A DNA stretch of 64,000 nucleotides from Vibrio neptunius (lineage in GTDB: Bacteria; Pseudomonadota; Gammaproteobacteria; Enterobacterales; Vibrionaceae). The stretch is from positions 28,512-92,511 of the forward strand of contig NZ_JXXU01000002.1 of NCBI RefSeq assembly GCF_000967495.1, written 5' to 3'. The notes beneath the pieces were generated by a model. The model saw nothing but the letters and a program-made list of their open reading frames with translations. It made no database searches and had not been told where the DNA came from. Shown in pieces: positions 1 to 7,132 of the stretch; the stretch's first letter is position 1, and every line of letters starts with the position of its first letter. Made by a program: the position numbers and the translations under genes.

Positions 1-1666
1 AACTGATAGAGAATTGATTATCTGAACTGGCGAAAACACCACGACTGTTTAATCGCTCTTTTTCCGCTTGGATTTCGCTATCAAGCTGATTAATGAGTTT
101 GTTTAACTTGACCACCGCGCTGACTTGTCGGGTCTTTTTGTTGATATCGACCGCTTTCTTTGCCTCGGCTTTTTTGGCTTGCTTGCGAGCAATAGCGCGC
201 TTGATTGGGGCTTTCCACTGCTCCAAGCGATAACCGCACTCTTTGATGATTCCAGTCATGTTGTGCACATCGAAACTGGCGAGCGCTTCCCATTGCGGGG
301 CGCGGCTACATCGAGCAATGTTGTAGCGATTGCCTTTAATCATGCCTTGGTCAGCGTTGCCGCCTTTCGCCGCGTAGCCCACCGCCTTAATCAGATAACC
401 CGCTGCCGCCTCTTTGTATTTGATGCGCTCAAGATGCGCCAAACCGTGACCCCATAGACGCTCAATACGTTTCGCCCATGCTTGGAAATGTTCAGGCTCC
501 ACTTGCCAGTTCAATAGGATGTGTACGTGAGGGTTTGGTTGCCCGTGCTCATTAGTCGGACACTCAGCGACCCAGATATAGTGAAAATCCGCTTTAGCAC
601 GAGCGGGACCCACTAGCTCTACCTTGCTTTTTCGCCCCATCAGTGGCGCGGCTTTGTAGTGACCCGCCACCTTGACCTCATCCCCCTCAAAGGCAAGATT
701 TGTCTGACCAGACAGGAGGCTTTGCTTGTAGCTAAAGCCACGGTGATACATACGCTTTGCCGCATCCAGAAAACGCGACACCTCGTTGCCAATCGTGATT
801 TGCAGCGGGGAATACGCGGCCATATCGTCCGACAGTGGTGAGAACTCGCAGCCCTCCGAGGTTAAGTGGACATTTGAATCAGTAGCAAACAGCTTAGCGC
901 GCTGAAAGTCATCAAACGTGAGGGTCAAAAAAGTGGTGAAACCACCTCGACATGCTGCCACGTAAGCGCCTGATTCAAATATCTTCTTAACAGCATTCTG
1001 ATTGAGTTGATGAGTGTAACGCTCGCCCGTTTTAGCCTCGGGCGCATCACTTGGGCTTGGGTGGTAAGTCACTTGCAATTTGACTTGCTTTGACCACTCG
1101 CGTTTGAGCAGGTAAGCACGGCTCATGCCCTTACTTGGCAGGTAATCCAAGCGCTTGCGCTCAGCATCACGCACCCATCCGGTCGGTATGGTGCTTTGTT
1201 CAACTCCATAGACTTGCGGATCAACGTAAAAGCTTTTTGTCTTGGTGCGTGGTTTGAGGCGGCGTGAGCGGGTAATAAAGCGCTCTATGTGCTTGCGGTT
1301 TCCATGTCGGACTTTGCCGCCCTTTGACAAGCCTAGTGTCTCCACGGCTCCGCCGTGCGCTCCGCGCCTAGGGTTGGTGAAATATTCAGGAGTAATTAAA
1401 GTCAGCTTCCCATCCTGAACCAACTGCCAAATTTCCGCAGATTCTTTGGTGTTGTGAAAGTGAACTTGCTCCGCCGCACGAACTTTATTTAACTCACTTT
1501 CTAACCAATCCGTTTTTTGAGTACTAAAAAAACCGCTCTCGATAGCGGCTATATTTTTCTCAGTTGTGGTGACGTCTTGCGCTAAAGCGGTCACATAGCC
1601 CACATCTTGTGGGCTAAGGATATTAGTAATCTCTCGCTCAGCTTGCGGTTCGTAAAGATGGTTCAC
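1..1666 (-). CDS. HUH-type rolling-circle replication endonuclease (partial, C-terminus off the left edge)
   Basis: An open minus-strand frame runs unbroken from a GTG at 1666 to the edge, giving at least 555 residues. The core shows an HUH metal-binding motif, H380-V-H382 in the context NPHVHILLNW, followed about 40 residues later by two YxxK motifs, Y424-LI-K427 and Y431-AA-K434, where the catalytic tyrosine(s) should lie. The final 50 or so visible residues are Lys-rich and probably helical. Such proteins nick the double-strand origin and restart replication, as P2 gpA and filamentous-phage gpII do. The GTG overlaps the stop of the upstream 58-residue gene (GTGA), implying translational coupling. 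I cannot assign it to a named Rep family; the P2 gpA motif order is similar but the tyrosine spacing differs. Confidence 0.8.
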   Translation of the reverse strand, partial: MNHLYEPQAEREITNILSPQDVGYVTALAQDVTTTEKNIAAIESGFFSTQKTDWLESELNKVRAAEQVHFHNTKESAEIWQLVQDGKLTLITPEYFTNPRRGAHGGAVETLGLSKGGKVRHGNRKHIERFITRSRRLKPRTKTKSFYVDPQVYGVEQSTIPTGWVRDAERKRLDYLPSKGMSRAYLLKREWSKQVKLQVTYHPSPSDAPEAKTGERYTHQLNQNAVKKIFESGAYVAACRGGFTTFLTLTFDDFQRAKLFATDSNVHLTSEGCEFSPLSDDMAAYSPLQITIGNEVSRFLDAAKRMYHRGFSYKQSLLSGQTNLAFEGDEVKVAGHYKAAPLMGRKSKVELVGPARAKADFHYIWVAECPTNEHGQPNPHVHILLNWQVEPEHFQAWAKRIERLWGHGLAHLERIKYKEAAAGYLIKAVGYAAKGGNADQGMIKGNRYNIARCSRAPQWEALASFDVHNMTGIIKECGYRLEQWKAPIKRAIARKQAKKAEAKKAVDINKKTRQVSAVVKLNKLINQLDSEIQAEKERLNSRGVFASSDNQFSIS

Positions 1667-1839
1667 GCTAAAAACTCTTTGTGTTTAATGGCTTGAAGTC
1701 GTGCGGCTTTCTTAAACTCAGCCTGACCTTTGCGGCTAAAGCGGTAATCTTTTCCGCCCTTTGAGTGTGAGCGGTATCCGTTCGGAAACCACTTTGCCTT
1801 GATGTCATTTAGGGTTTTAAGTCCTTGTTCGGTTGGCAT
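1663..1839 (-). CDS. Small basic protein of the element's early operon, 58 residues
   Basis: The frame begins with ATG preceded by a GGGGGA Shine-Dalgarno-like stretch and encodes a 58-residue, Lys/Arg-rich protein beginning MPTEQGLKTLNDIKAKWFPN. Its stop overlaps the Rep start. No family is recognised. The high charge and the position between a Cox-like gene and Rep suggest a nucleic-acid-binding accessory factor, but that is inference only. Confidence 0.6.
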   Translation of the reverse strand: MPTEQGLKTLNDIKAKWFPNGYRSHSKGGKDYRFSRKGQAEFKKAARLQAIKHKEFLA

Positions 1840-1847
1840 AAGTCCCC

Positions 1848-2171
1848 CTACTCAAAGGCACACTCAGGGTGATAAATGCTTACCACGCCAGTCTTTTTAT
1901 CAAGATTGCGTTGACGCTGTTGTCGTATTGCAAGTCTCAGTTTTCCTGACTGCATCTTGTATGTGAGTTCCATTGGGTTATTAACAAGAGCGCCGTACTT
2001 TGCTGACCGTAGGTTGCTGCCAATCAACCGAATGACATCGCCAGCACGTTTACGACCTAACTCTGATTCAAGGATTGAGATGTCAACCTGCACACCCACG
2101 ATAGAGAATGCTGTCATCGCACTTTTTATGCTCGCAGTGAAATTGCGAAACTCTTCTGATGTCTTCATCAT
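1848..2171 (-). CDS. Hypothetical protein of the element's early operon, 107 residues
   Basis: A longer reading from 2285 is possible, but it would overlap the upstream gene by about 100 bases. The start at 2171 (MMKTSEEF) follows that gene's stop by 7 bases and has a GGGGGCG ribosome-binding site. No domain is recognised; the centre (residues about 20-60) could be helical and the C-terminal half is basic. It lies in the tightly spaced early operon ending in Rep, so a replication or regulatory role is plausible but unproven. Confidence 0.6.
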   Translation of the reverse strand: MMKTSEEFRNFTASIKSAMTAFSIVGVQVDISILESELGRKRAGDVIRLIGSNLRSAKYGALVNNPMELTYKMQSGKLRLAIRQQRQRNLDKKTGVVSIYHPECAFE

Positions 2172-2178
2172 CGCCCCC

Positions 2179-2433
2179 CTACATCGCCGCTTTCCAGTCT
2201 TGGTACTTAGCGGCTTGCTCTTCCGCCAACTGATCAATGGCTCGCATATTGATGAGTACTCGGCGCGCATCACTTGAGGTTTCACGCTTCAAAAGGGGTA
2301 ATTGACCGCGTTTAACTTGCATTCGCACAGCCGCAATGGAAAAGCCTGTTAGCTCTGCGTACTTCTCAACTGTGACAAAAGACCCATAAAAACCGTTAAC
2401 ATTATTCATTTCTGTTTGTTTATGACCTAACAT
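2179..2433 (-). CDS. AlpA/Cox-like excisionase-type transcriptional regulator
   Basis: An 84-residue protein with a single winged-HTH/MerR-like unit: FVTVEKYAELTG (residues about 19-30) looks like the first helices and SIAAVRMQVKRGQLPLL the recognition helix and turn, as in Cox and AlpA proteins. It is the first gene of the leftward operon and is divergent from the repressor, which is where Cox sits in P2-like phages; there it represses the lysogenic promoter and assists excision. The ATG at 2433 is preceded by AGGAG about 10 bases upstream; a second ATG at 2409 lacks one. Confidence 0.7.
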   Translation of the reverse strand: MLGHKQTEMNNVNGFYGSFVTVEKYAELTGFSIAAVRMQVKRGQLPLLKRETSSDARRVLINMRAIDQLAEEQAAKYQDWKAAM

Positions 2434-2462
2434 GACTTAAATACTCCTAAAAAACAGTTAAA

Positions 2463-2530
2463 GAACCATAAAATGGTTCCCAAAGGTTCTATCCAATTTA
2501 AACACAAGACGAATGGTTTTCAAAGGTTCT
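2463..2530. promoter_or_regulatory. Repeated operator sites between the Cox-like and repressor genes
   Basis: Two near-identical 19-bp direct repeats occur at 2472-2490 and 2512-2530. Both begin AATGGTT and end CAAAGGTTCT, and they differ at two positions. The first is overlapped on its left by an inverted repeat, GAACCA (2463-2468) facing TGGTTC (2474-2479). The 40-bp period is close to four helical turns, so two repressors could bind the same face. These are the likely operators of the S24 repressor and/or the Cox-like protein. Confidence 0.6.
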
Positions 2531-2543
2531 TAAGGGTAATTTT

Positions 2544-3254
2544 ATGAAAGAGTGGGTAATGAGCGATTTACTAATTGAGCTCGATGGCATGCCAAACACA
2601 ATCACAGGAATAGGACAAAAAGCACGTAGAAACAATTGGTTAAAAAGGAAAGCCATAGGCCACGCTCGCGCTGTCGAGTACCATATGTCCAACTTTCACC
2701 CAGACATACAAAAACAGATAATTGAGAAGCTCGTCACAGACAAGAATGAGCAAAAAAAGCTTTTAGAGAAAGATTGGTCTCTTCCACCCAGCAATGCACA
2801 CGGCTTAAAACCTCTAAATGAATTCGAAGAGTGGGCAAAGCTACCAGTTTACGATGTACATGCAGCCGCAGGAGCGGGAACTTTGGTTCAATCAGAATTT
2901 CAAATCGGCATCTTTAGCCTACCGATAGAGTTATTACATGAATATGGTCTCAAGCCAGATTATAGCTCTGTAATCTTTGTTGATGGGGATTCGATGGAGC
3001 CAACGCTGAGCCACAGGGACAGACTACTTGTAGACATAAGAGAGCAGCAGCACCCTGTTGTAAATGGAGTGTATGTAATTCGAATTGACGACGCGGTATA
3101 CGTTAAGCGCTTACATTGGGACATCGAAAACGGCGTTTATAAGGTCATTTCTGACAACCTCAAATACCCAGCTTTCAACATTAACCACAAGAACGGGCGC
3201 AACTTCAAAATCATTGGTAAAGCTGTAGCTCCTGTTATGAAGAAAATCATATGA
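2544..3254 (+). CDS. Phage repressor: Mu-type DNA-binding domain fused to S24 (LexA/CI-like) peptidase domain
   Basis: 236 residues. The N-terminus (about 1-60) has the pattern of the Mu repressor/transposase DNA-binding fold: a leading Trp (W4), LLIELDGMPNTITGI, then a basic KARRNNWLKRK. The C-terminal part is an S24 peptidase: the AAAGAG segment near 107-112 resembles the self-cleavage site, S150 in VDGDSMEPTL is the nucleophile and K188 in AVYVKRL the general base. Such repressors maintain lysogeny and self-cleave on RecA/DNA-damage signalling. AAGGG lies 7 bases before the ATG. The stop overlaps the integrase start by 4 bases, so the two are co-expressed in the integrated state. Confidence 0.85.
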   Translation: MKEWVMSDLLIELDGMPNTITGIGQKARRNNWLKRKAIGHARAVEYHMSNFHPDIQKQIIEKLVTDKNEQKKLLEKDWSLPPSNAHGLKPLNEFEEWAKLPVYDVHAAAGAGTLVQSEFQIGIFSLPIELLHEYGLKPDYSSVIFVDGDSMEPTLSHRDRLLVDIREQQHPVVNGVYVIRIDDAVYVKRLHWDIENGVYKVISDNLKYPAFNINHKNGRNFKIIGKAVAPVMKKII

Positions 3255-4279
3255 GCATCAAGAAAGACGGCGAAAAGTGGCTTGTTGATTTAAGACCATC
3301 AGGAAGAAACGGCAAGCGCTTCAGGCGTAAGTTTGATAAAAAAGCAGAGGCTTTGGCCTATGAAAAGCACATACTTTCGACGCACCACAATAAAGAGTGG
3401 TTAGGGCTACCTGTAGACAAACGCCGCCTTTCTGAACTTATAGATATTTGGTGGATTAAGTCAGGTCAACTTAAACGAACCGCTACCAACTACCGCAAAA
3501 AGGTAGAGCTAATCTGCCGTGAGTTAGGCGATCCCACTGTAAACAATATTGATGCTGCTTTAATTAGTAACTGGCAATTGGAGCGCATGACCAGAGGGCA
3601 TAAGGCAAACACCGTTAGACGCCTAACCTCTTGCTTAAGCAATGTCTTTTCAGTACTGATTGAGACTGGTGACTTTACTGGTGCACATCCACTCAAAGAC
3701 CTGAAGCAACCTGCGCCCGAAAAGTCAGAAATGACTTACTTAACCCTCAAGCAAACACAAGATCTTTTGGACTACCTTAAAAATGATTGGGAACTGTTAA
3801 AAATCGTAGAAATTAGCTTAGCTACTGGTTCGCGATGGAGAGAAACGATCACACTAAAATCAAGTAACCTTAGCCCTTATCGCATCCGATTTACTAACAC
3901 CAAAACAGGTAAACCAAGAACCGTCCCAATTAGCAAGCAGCTATATGATGATATTTATCCTGAGAGCGGCGGTAATCTGTTTAGTGAAGACCCTCAGGTA
4001 AGATTAGGTAAGATATTTACCAAGCTAGGTTTTGATTTACCTAAAGGGCAAAAGGTGCATGTACTGCGTCACACATTTGCAAGTCACTTTGTAATGAATG
4101 GCGGAGATATTTTAACGCTTAAGGAAATACTCGGACATGCTAGTATTAATCAAACGATGACATACGCGCATTTGGCTCCTGACCACTTAATTGATGCGGT
4201 TAAACTCAACCCATTAAACAAGTTGAGAGATCCACAAAATGACCACACTTATGACCCTGAGCGACCAATAGCCATATAA
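3251..4279 (+). CDS. int: Tyrosine recombinase, P2-like phage integrase
   Basis: 342 residues with an N-terminal arm-binding region, a SAM-like core-binding domain (about 55-150) and a catalytic domain. The catalytic set is visible: R195 (TGSRWRE), Lys at 218 or 221 (KTGKPR), H270-x-x-R273 (HVLRHTF), H296 (LGHASINQT) and nucleophile Y305 (MTYAHL). This is full length for the P2 integrase group. It catalyses integration and, with an excisionase such as the Cox-like product, excision. Its 3' end faces srkA, consistent with the attachment site lying just downstream. Confidence 0.93.
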   Translation: MSIKKDGEKWLVDLRPSGRNGKRFRRKFDKKAEALAYEKHILSTHHNKEWLGLPVDKRRLSELIDIWWIKSGQLKRTATNYRKKVELICRELGDPTVNNIDAALISNWQLERMTRGHKANTVRRLTSCLSNVFSVLIETGDFTGAHPLKDLKQPAPEKSEMTYLTLKQTQDLLDYLKNDWELLKIVEISLATGSRWRETITLKSSNLSPYRIRFTNTKTGKPRTVPISKQLYDDIYPESGGNLFSEDPQVRLGKIFTKLGFDLPKGQKVHVLRHTFASHFVMNGGDILTLKEILGHASINQTMTYAHLAPDHLIDAVKLNPLNKLRDPQNDHTYDPERPIAI

Positions 4280-4292
4280 TACCAGATGCTAA

Positions 4293-4326
4293 GTGATTGT
4301 ATTTAAAAGCAATGAACTACAATCAC
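4293..4326. repeat. 9-bp inverted repeat past int; candidate attachment-site region
   Basis: GTGATTGTA (4293-4301) and TACAATCAC (4318-4326) are perfect inverted copies separated by 16 bases, 14 bases after the int stop. There is no following T-run, so it does not look like an intrinsic terminator. Symmetric core-binding sites of tyrosine recombinases have this form. It is a candidate only, because the partner att site is outside the window. Confidence 0.4.
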
Positions 4327-4349
4327 CCACACTAAACAACCTAAGGAAA

Positions 4350-4370
4350 GCTCAGCAATGAGCCCTTTTT
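4350..4370 (+). terminator. Weak hairpin with GNRA loop and T-run before srkA
   Basis: GCTCA (4350-4354), loop GCAA, TGAGC (4359-4363), then CCTTTTT. The stem has only five pairs but the loop is a stable GNRA tetraloop. It may end integrase transcription or damp read-through into srkA. It overlaps the leader frame described next. Confidence 0.45.
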
Positions 4371-4378
4371 ATTTATGA
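4358..4378 (+). CDS. Six-codon leader frame overlapping the srkA start
   Basis: The frame encodes MSPFYL and stops at TGA (4376-4378), which overlaps the srkA ATG (4375-4377) as ATGA. It has a strong Shine-Dalgarno, AAGGAAAG at 4343-4350, correctly spaced, whereas the srkA ATG itself has none. Translational coupling of srkA to this leader is the simplest reading. Whether the peptide matters is unknown. Confidence 0.35.
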   Translation: MSPFYL

Positions 4379-5361
4379 TACAACAAGCCTTTAACTTTGA
4401 TGCTCTGACACCCGACTTTATGTGGTACGCCTTGGAAAGCATTGGCGTTCGCGCCGAATCCGGCTTTCTACCACTCAACAGCTATGAAAACCGTGTTTAT
4501 CAGTTTACCGATGAAGAGCGTCAACGTTATGTGGTGAAGTTCTATCGCCCCGAGCGCTGGAGTTCAGAACAGATACAAGAAGAGCACGACTTTACTCTGG
4601 AGCTGATTGAGTCTGACATCCCGGTTGCCCCTCCGATAAAAATCCAAGGGCAAACTCTGCATCAATATCAGGGCTATCTGTTTGCACTGTTTGCCAGTGT
4701 TGGCGGACGCCAGTTTGAAGTGGATAACCTCGAACAATTGGAAGGCGTAGGTCGTTTCCTTGGTCGAATCCATAAAGTCGGTGCTCGAATGGCCTTTAAG
4801 CACAGACCTACCATCAGCCTCGAAGAATACCTGCATCAACCGCGTAAGATTCTGGAACAATCACAGTTTATTCCATTTCATCTAGAGAATGCCTTCTTCA
4901 ATGACTTAGACTTGTTGATTCAATCGCTGCAACAACAATGGGATGACTCAGCCAACATCATTCGTCTTCACGGTGATTGCCACCCAGGCAACATTCTCTG
5001 GCGTGATGGCCCTATGTTTGTCGATCTTGATGACTCTCGCAATGGGCCCGCGGTACAAGACCTGTGGATGATGCTCAATGGCGAGCGAGCTGATAAATTG
5101 ATGCAGTTGGATATCCTGCTTGAGGCGTATCAGGAATTTAACGACTTTAATACTAACGAATTGAAACTAATTGAACCTTTACGCGGTCTACGTATGGTGC
5201 ACTATATGGCATGGTTGGCAAAAAGATGGCAGGATCCTGCTTTTCCTATCGCCTTCCCATGGTTTGACGATCCTAAATACTGGGAAAGCCAGGTATTAGC
5301 TTTCAAAGAACAAATTTCGGCATTGAGTGAGCCACCACTCTCACTGATGCCTCAGTGGTAA
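4375..5361 (+). CDS. srkA: Stress response serine/threonine kinase SrkA (YihE)
   Basis: 328 residues, the normal length of this aminoglycoside-phosphotransferase-like kinase family. Conserved blocks include LNSYENRVYQF and VVKFYRPERW (nucleotide-binding Lys), the catalytic loop LHGDCHPGNILW (about 200-211) and metal-binding VDLDD. In E. coli SrkA protects cells under oxidative and envelope stress and is cotranscribed with dsbA. Here dsbA follows by about 30 bases, so the same operon is likely. The ATG at 4375 matches the family start but lacks its own ribosome-binding site and overlaps a tiny leader frame, perhaps as a result of integration just upstream. Confidence 0.95.
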   Translation: MIQQAFNFDALTPDFMWYALESIGVRAESGFLPLNSYENRVYQFTDEERQRYVVKFYRPERWSSEQIQEEHDFTLELIESDIPVAPPIKIQGQTLHQYQGYLFALFASVGGRQFEVDNLEQLEGVGRFLGRIHKVGARMAFKHRPTISLEEYLHQPRKILEQSQFIPFHLENAFFNDLDLLIQSLQQQWDDSANIIRLHGDCHPGNILWRDGPMFVDLDDSRNGPAVQDLWMMLNGERADKLMQLDILLEAYQEFNDFNTNELKLIEPLRGLRMVHYMAWLAKRWQDPAFPIAFPWFDDPKYWESQVLAFKEQISALSEPPLSLMPQW

Positions 5362-5391
5362 GAAGCCAAAATGACAAACATGGAGTCAATA

Positions 5392-6012
5392 ATGAAAAAG
5401 CTGTTTGCACTTGTCGCAACTGTTATGTTGAGCCTTTCTGCTCACGCCGCTCAATTCAAAGAAGGTGAACATTATCAAGTTCTTGATATTCCTTCAGCTT
5501 CTCTCAGCAAGGCTTCACAAAAGCCAACGGTAACCGAGTTTTTCTCTTTCTACTGCCCACACTGTAATACGTTTGAGCCCATCATCGAACAGCTAAAAGC
5601 TCAACTTCCAGAAGGGGCTAAATTCCAGAAAAATCACGTTTCCTTCATGGGTGGTAGCATGGGTGAGTCGATGAGCAAAGCTTACGCGACCATGGTAGCG
5701 CTAAAAGTGGAAGACAAAATGGTGCCAGTCATGTTTAACCGTATTCATAACATGCGTAAGCCACCAAAAAATGATGAAGAATTACGTCAAATCTTCCTAG
5801 ACGAAGGCATTGATGCGAAAAAATTTGACTCGGCATTCAAAGGGTTTGCCGTTGACTCTATGGTGCGCCGCTTCGACAAGCAGTTTAAAGACAGCGGCCT
5901 ATCTGGCGTACCAGCAGTTGTCGTAAACAATAAGTACCTTGTTCAGGCACAAAGTATCAAAACCATTGACGAATATTTCGATCTGGTTAACTTCCTACTA
6001 ACTCAAAAGTAA
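5392..6012 (+). CDS. dsbA: Thiol:disulfide interchange protein DsbA
   Basis: Periplasmic thiol oxidase that forms disulfides in exported proteins and is reoxidised by DsbB. Starting at the ATG at 5392 (GGAG 7 bases upstream) gives 206 residues with a signal peptide cleaved near residue 19-20 (SAHA|AQ). The thioredoxin-fold active site is C55-P-H-C58, and the cis-Pro loop is seen in SGVPAVVV. Upstream in-frame ATGs at 5371 and 5380 would prepend a non-signal extension and are rejected. The Vibrio homologue is TcpG, needed for pilus and toxin folding in V. cholerae. Confidence 0.97.
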   Translation: MKKLFALVATVMLSLSAHAAQFKEGEHYQVLDIPSASLSKASQKPTVTEFFSFYCPHCNTFEPIIEQLKAQLPEGAKFQKNHVSFMGGSMGESMSKAYATMVALKVEDKMVPVMFNRIHNMRKPPKNDEELRQIFLDEGIDAKKFDSAFKGFAVDSMVRRFDKQFKDSGLSGVPAVVVNNKYLVQAQSIKTIDEYFDLVNFLLTQK

Positions 6013-6026
6013 TGAAGTTGATTACG

Positions 6027-6054
6027 CAAAAAAGGGAGCATTAGCTCCCTTTTT
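6027..6054. terminator. Bidirectional intrinsic terminator between dsbA and the acyltransferase gene
   Basis: GGGAGC (6034-6039), loop ATTA, GCTCCC (6044-6049), flanked by an A-run and a T-run. It can terminate both convergent genes. Confidence 0.9.
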
Positions 6055-6068
6055 GTTATTTGATGGGT

Positions 6069-6956
6069 TTACTTGTTATCTTGATGAATCTCTTTTAGCA
6101 GTTCATCTTTGTCCTTCCATACGCCGCCCAACCATTGCTGAAACTGGCGTTTAAACGGCTTGTCATTGAAGTAATCTCCACGTACGCTTTCGTCCACAGG
6201 CATCACCTTGGTGCGCACAACAATCTTAGTCATGCGCCCCATCAAAATATCGCGAAACGGCTTATCGGTGTTTTCCGGGTAGGCTAAAGTGACATCAATG
6301 ATGTTTTCGAACTGATCGCCCATTGCCGCCAAAGTATAAGCCATCCCCCCTGTTTTAGGCTGTAACAAATGCTGATAGCCCGCTTTGCTCTTTTTCTGCT
6401 TCTGCTGGGTAAAACGTGTGCCTTCCACATAATTCACCACAGTCGTCGGGGTGTGCCTGAACTTAGCGCAAGATCGACGGGTAGTTTCCAAGTCTTGACC
6501 ACGCTTTTCTGGGTGGCGAAGCAAATACTCTCGCGAATAACGGCGCATAAACGGCATATCGAGCGCCCAACAAGCCATACCTATAAATGGAACGTAGAAT
6601 AGTTGTTGCTTTAGAAAGAACTTTGGCATTGGAATGCGGTCTTTGAATACACAGCATAACACCACGATATCCGTCCAACTGAGGTGATTGCTGATCAGCA
6701 GATACCAACCATCCTTTGTCAGACTTTCACCACCTTCAATGTCCCACTCGACACGATTAAACAAAGAAAGAATAGCTGAATTAATGGTTGCCCACAGCCA
6801 CATCATCCAGTTGGCCATTGCTGTACATTTTGCCTGCAATTTACTTGTTGGTAACACGACTTTAATCAAAGCAATGATACAAATGGCGACCGAGCAAAAA
6901 GCTGAGTTAAGGATGACTAGAGTCACATTCAGTACAAGGAGTAGGTATGCAAACAT
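6069..6956 (-). CDS. yihG: Membrane acyltransferase of the PlsC superfamily, YihG-like
   Basis: 295 residues. The N-terminus has two hydrophobic stretches (about 1-30 and 45-65). The acyltransferase signature NHLSWTD (NHx4D) carries the catalytic His/Asp and a second block, VNYVEGTRFT, corresponds to the EGTR acceptor-binding motif. The YihG/YihB type makes phosphatidic acid from lysophosphatidic acid as a minor inner-membrane isozyme of PlsC. Its position beside srkA-dsbA also matches enterobacterial yihG. Substrate preference is not readable from sequence. Confidence 0.85.
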   Translation of the reverse strand: MFAYLLLVLNVTLVILNSAFCSVAICIIALIKVVLPTSKLQAKCTAMANWMMWLWATINSAILSLFNRVEWDIEGGESLTKDGWYLLISNHLSWTDIVVLCCVFKDRIPMPKFFLKQQLFYVPFIGMACWALDMPFMRRYSREYLLRHPEKRGQDLETTRRSCAKFRHTPTTVVNYVEGTRFTQQKQKKSKAGYQHLLQPKTGGMAYTLAAMGDQFENIIDVTLAYPENTDKPFRDILMGRMTKIVVRTKVMPVDESVRGDYFNDKPFKRQFQQWLGGVWKDKDELLKEIHQDNK

Positions 6957-7132
6957 AACGCTTATTAATGAGATCCAAGATAGAATTTACAACGTTTCAT
7001 TTATGAATAATAAAACAGCGTGTAATTATACAATTCCTTAACCACATTGGAATCACTCTGACGATGGTCAGATTAGTTCGACGACCACTGCCACTTACAA
7101 AGTGCAACGGTTCATAACAAGGAGAACCCTCA

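Larger units (their letters stand above)
1..4345. mobile_element. Right end of an integrated phage or phage-satellite element
   Basis: Phage-type genes fill this stretch up to the srkA leader: a rolling-circle Rep, a Cox/AlpA-like regulator, an S24 repressor and a tyrosine integrase whose 3' end points at the host gene. The int-repressor-divergent cox-...-rep order is that of P2-like phages, where the attachment site lies just past int. The left end is outside the window, so prophage, satellite and remnant cannot be told apart. The exact right junction is not visible; 4280-4345 is the likely zone. Confidence 0.85.

Noticed and set aside
125..841. Plus-strand open frames of 60-110 codons in the left part of the element
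   Set aside because: They lie opposite the continuous minus-strand Rep frame, lack ribosome-binding sites and encode nothing recognisable.
932..960. Palindrome GTGGTTTCACCAC followed by a T-run on the minus strand
   Set aside because: It resembles a terminator or parS half, but lies in the middle of the Rep coding frame, and the stem is only four pairs.
2172..2285. N-terminal extension of the 107-residue protein up to 2285
   Set aside because: It would overlap the Cox-like gene by about 100 bases, while the start at 2171 has a good ribosome-binding site.
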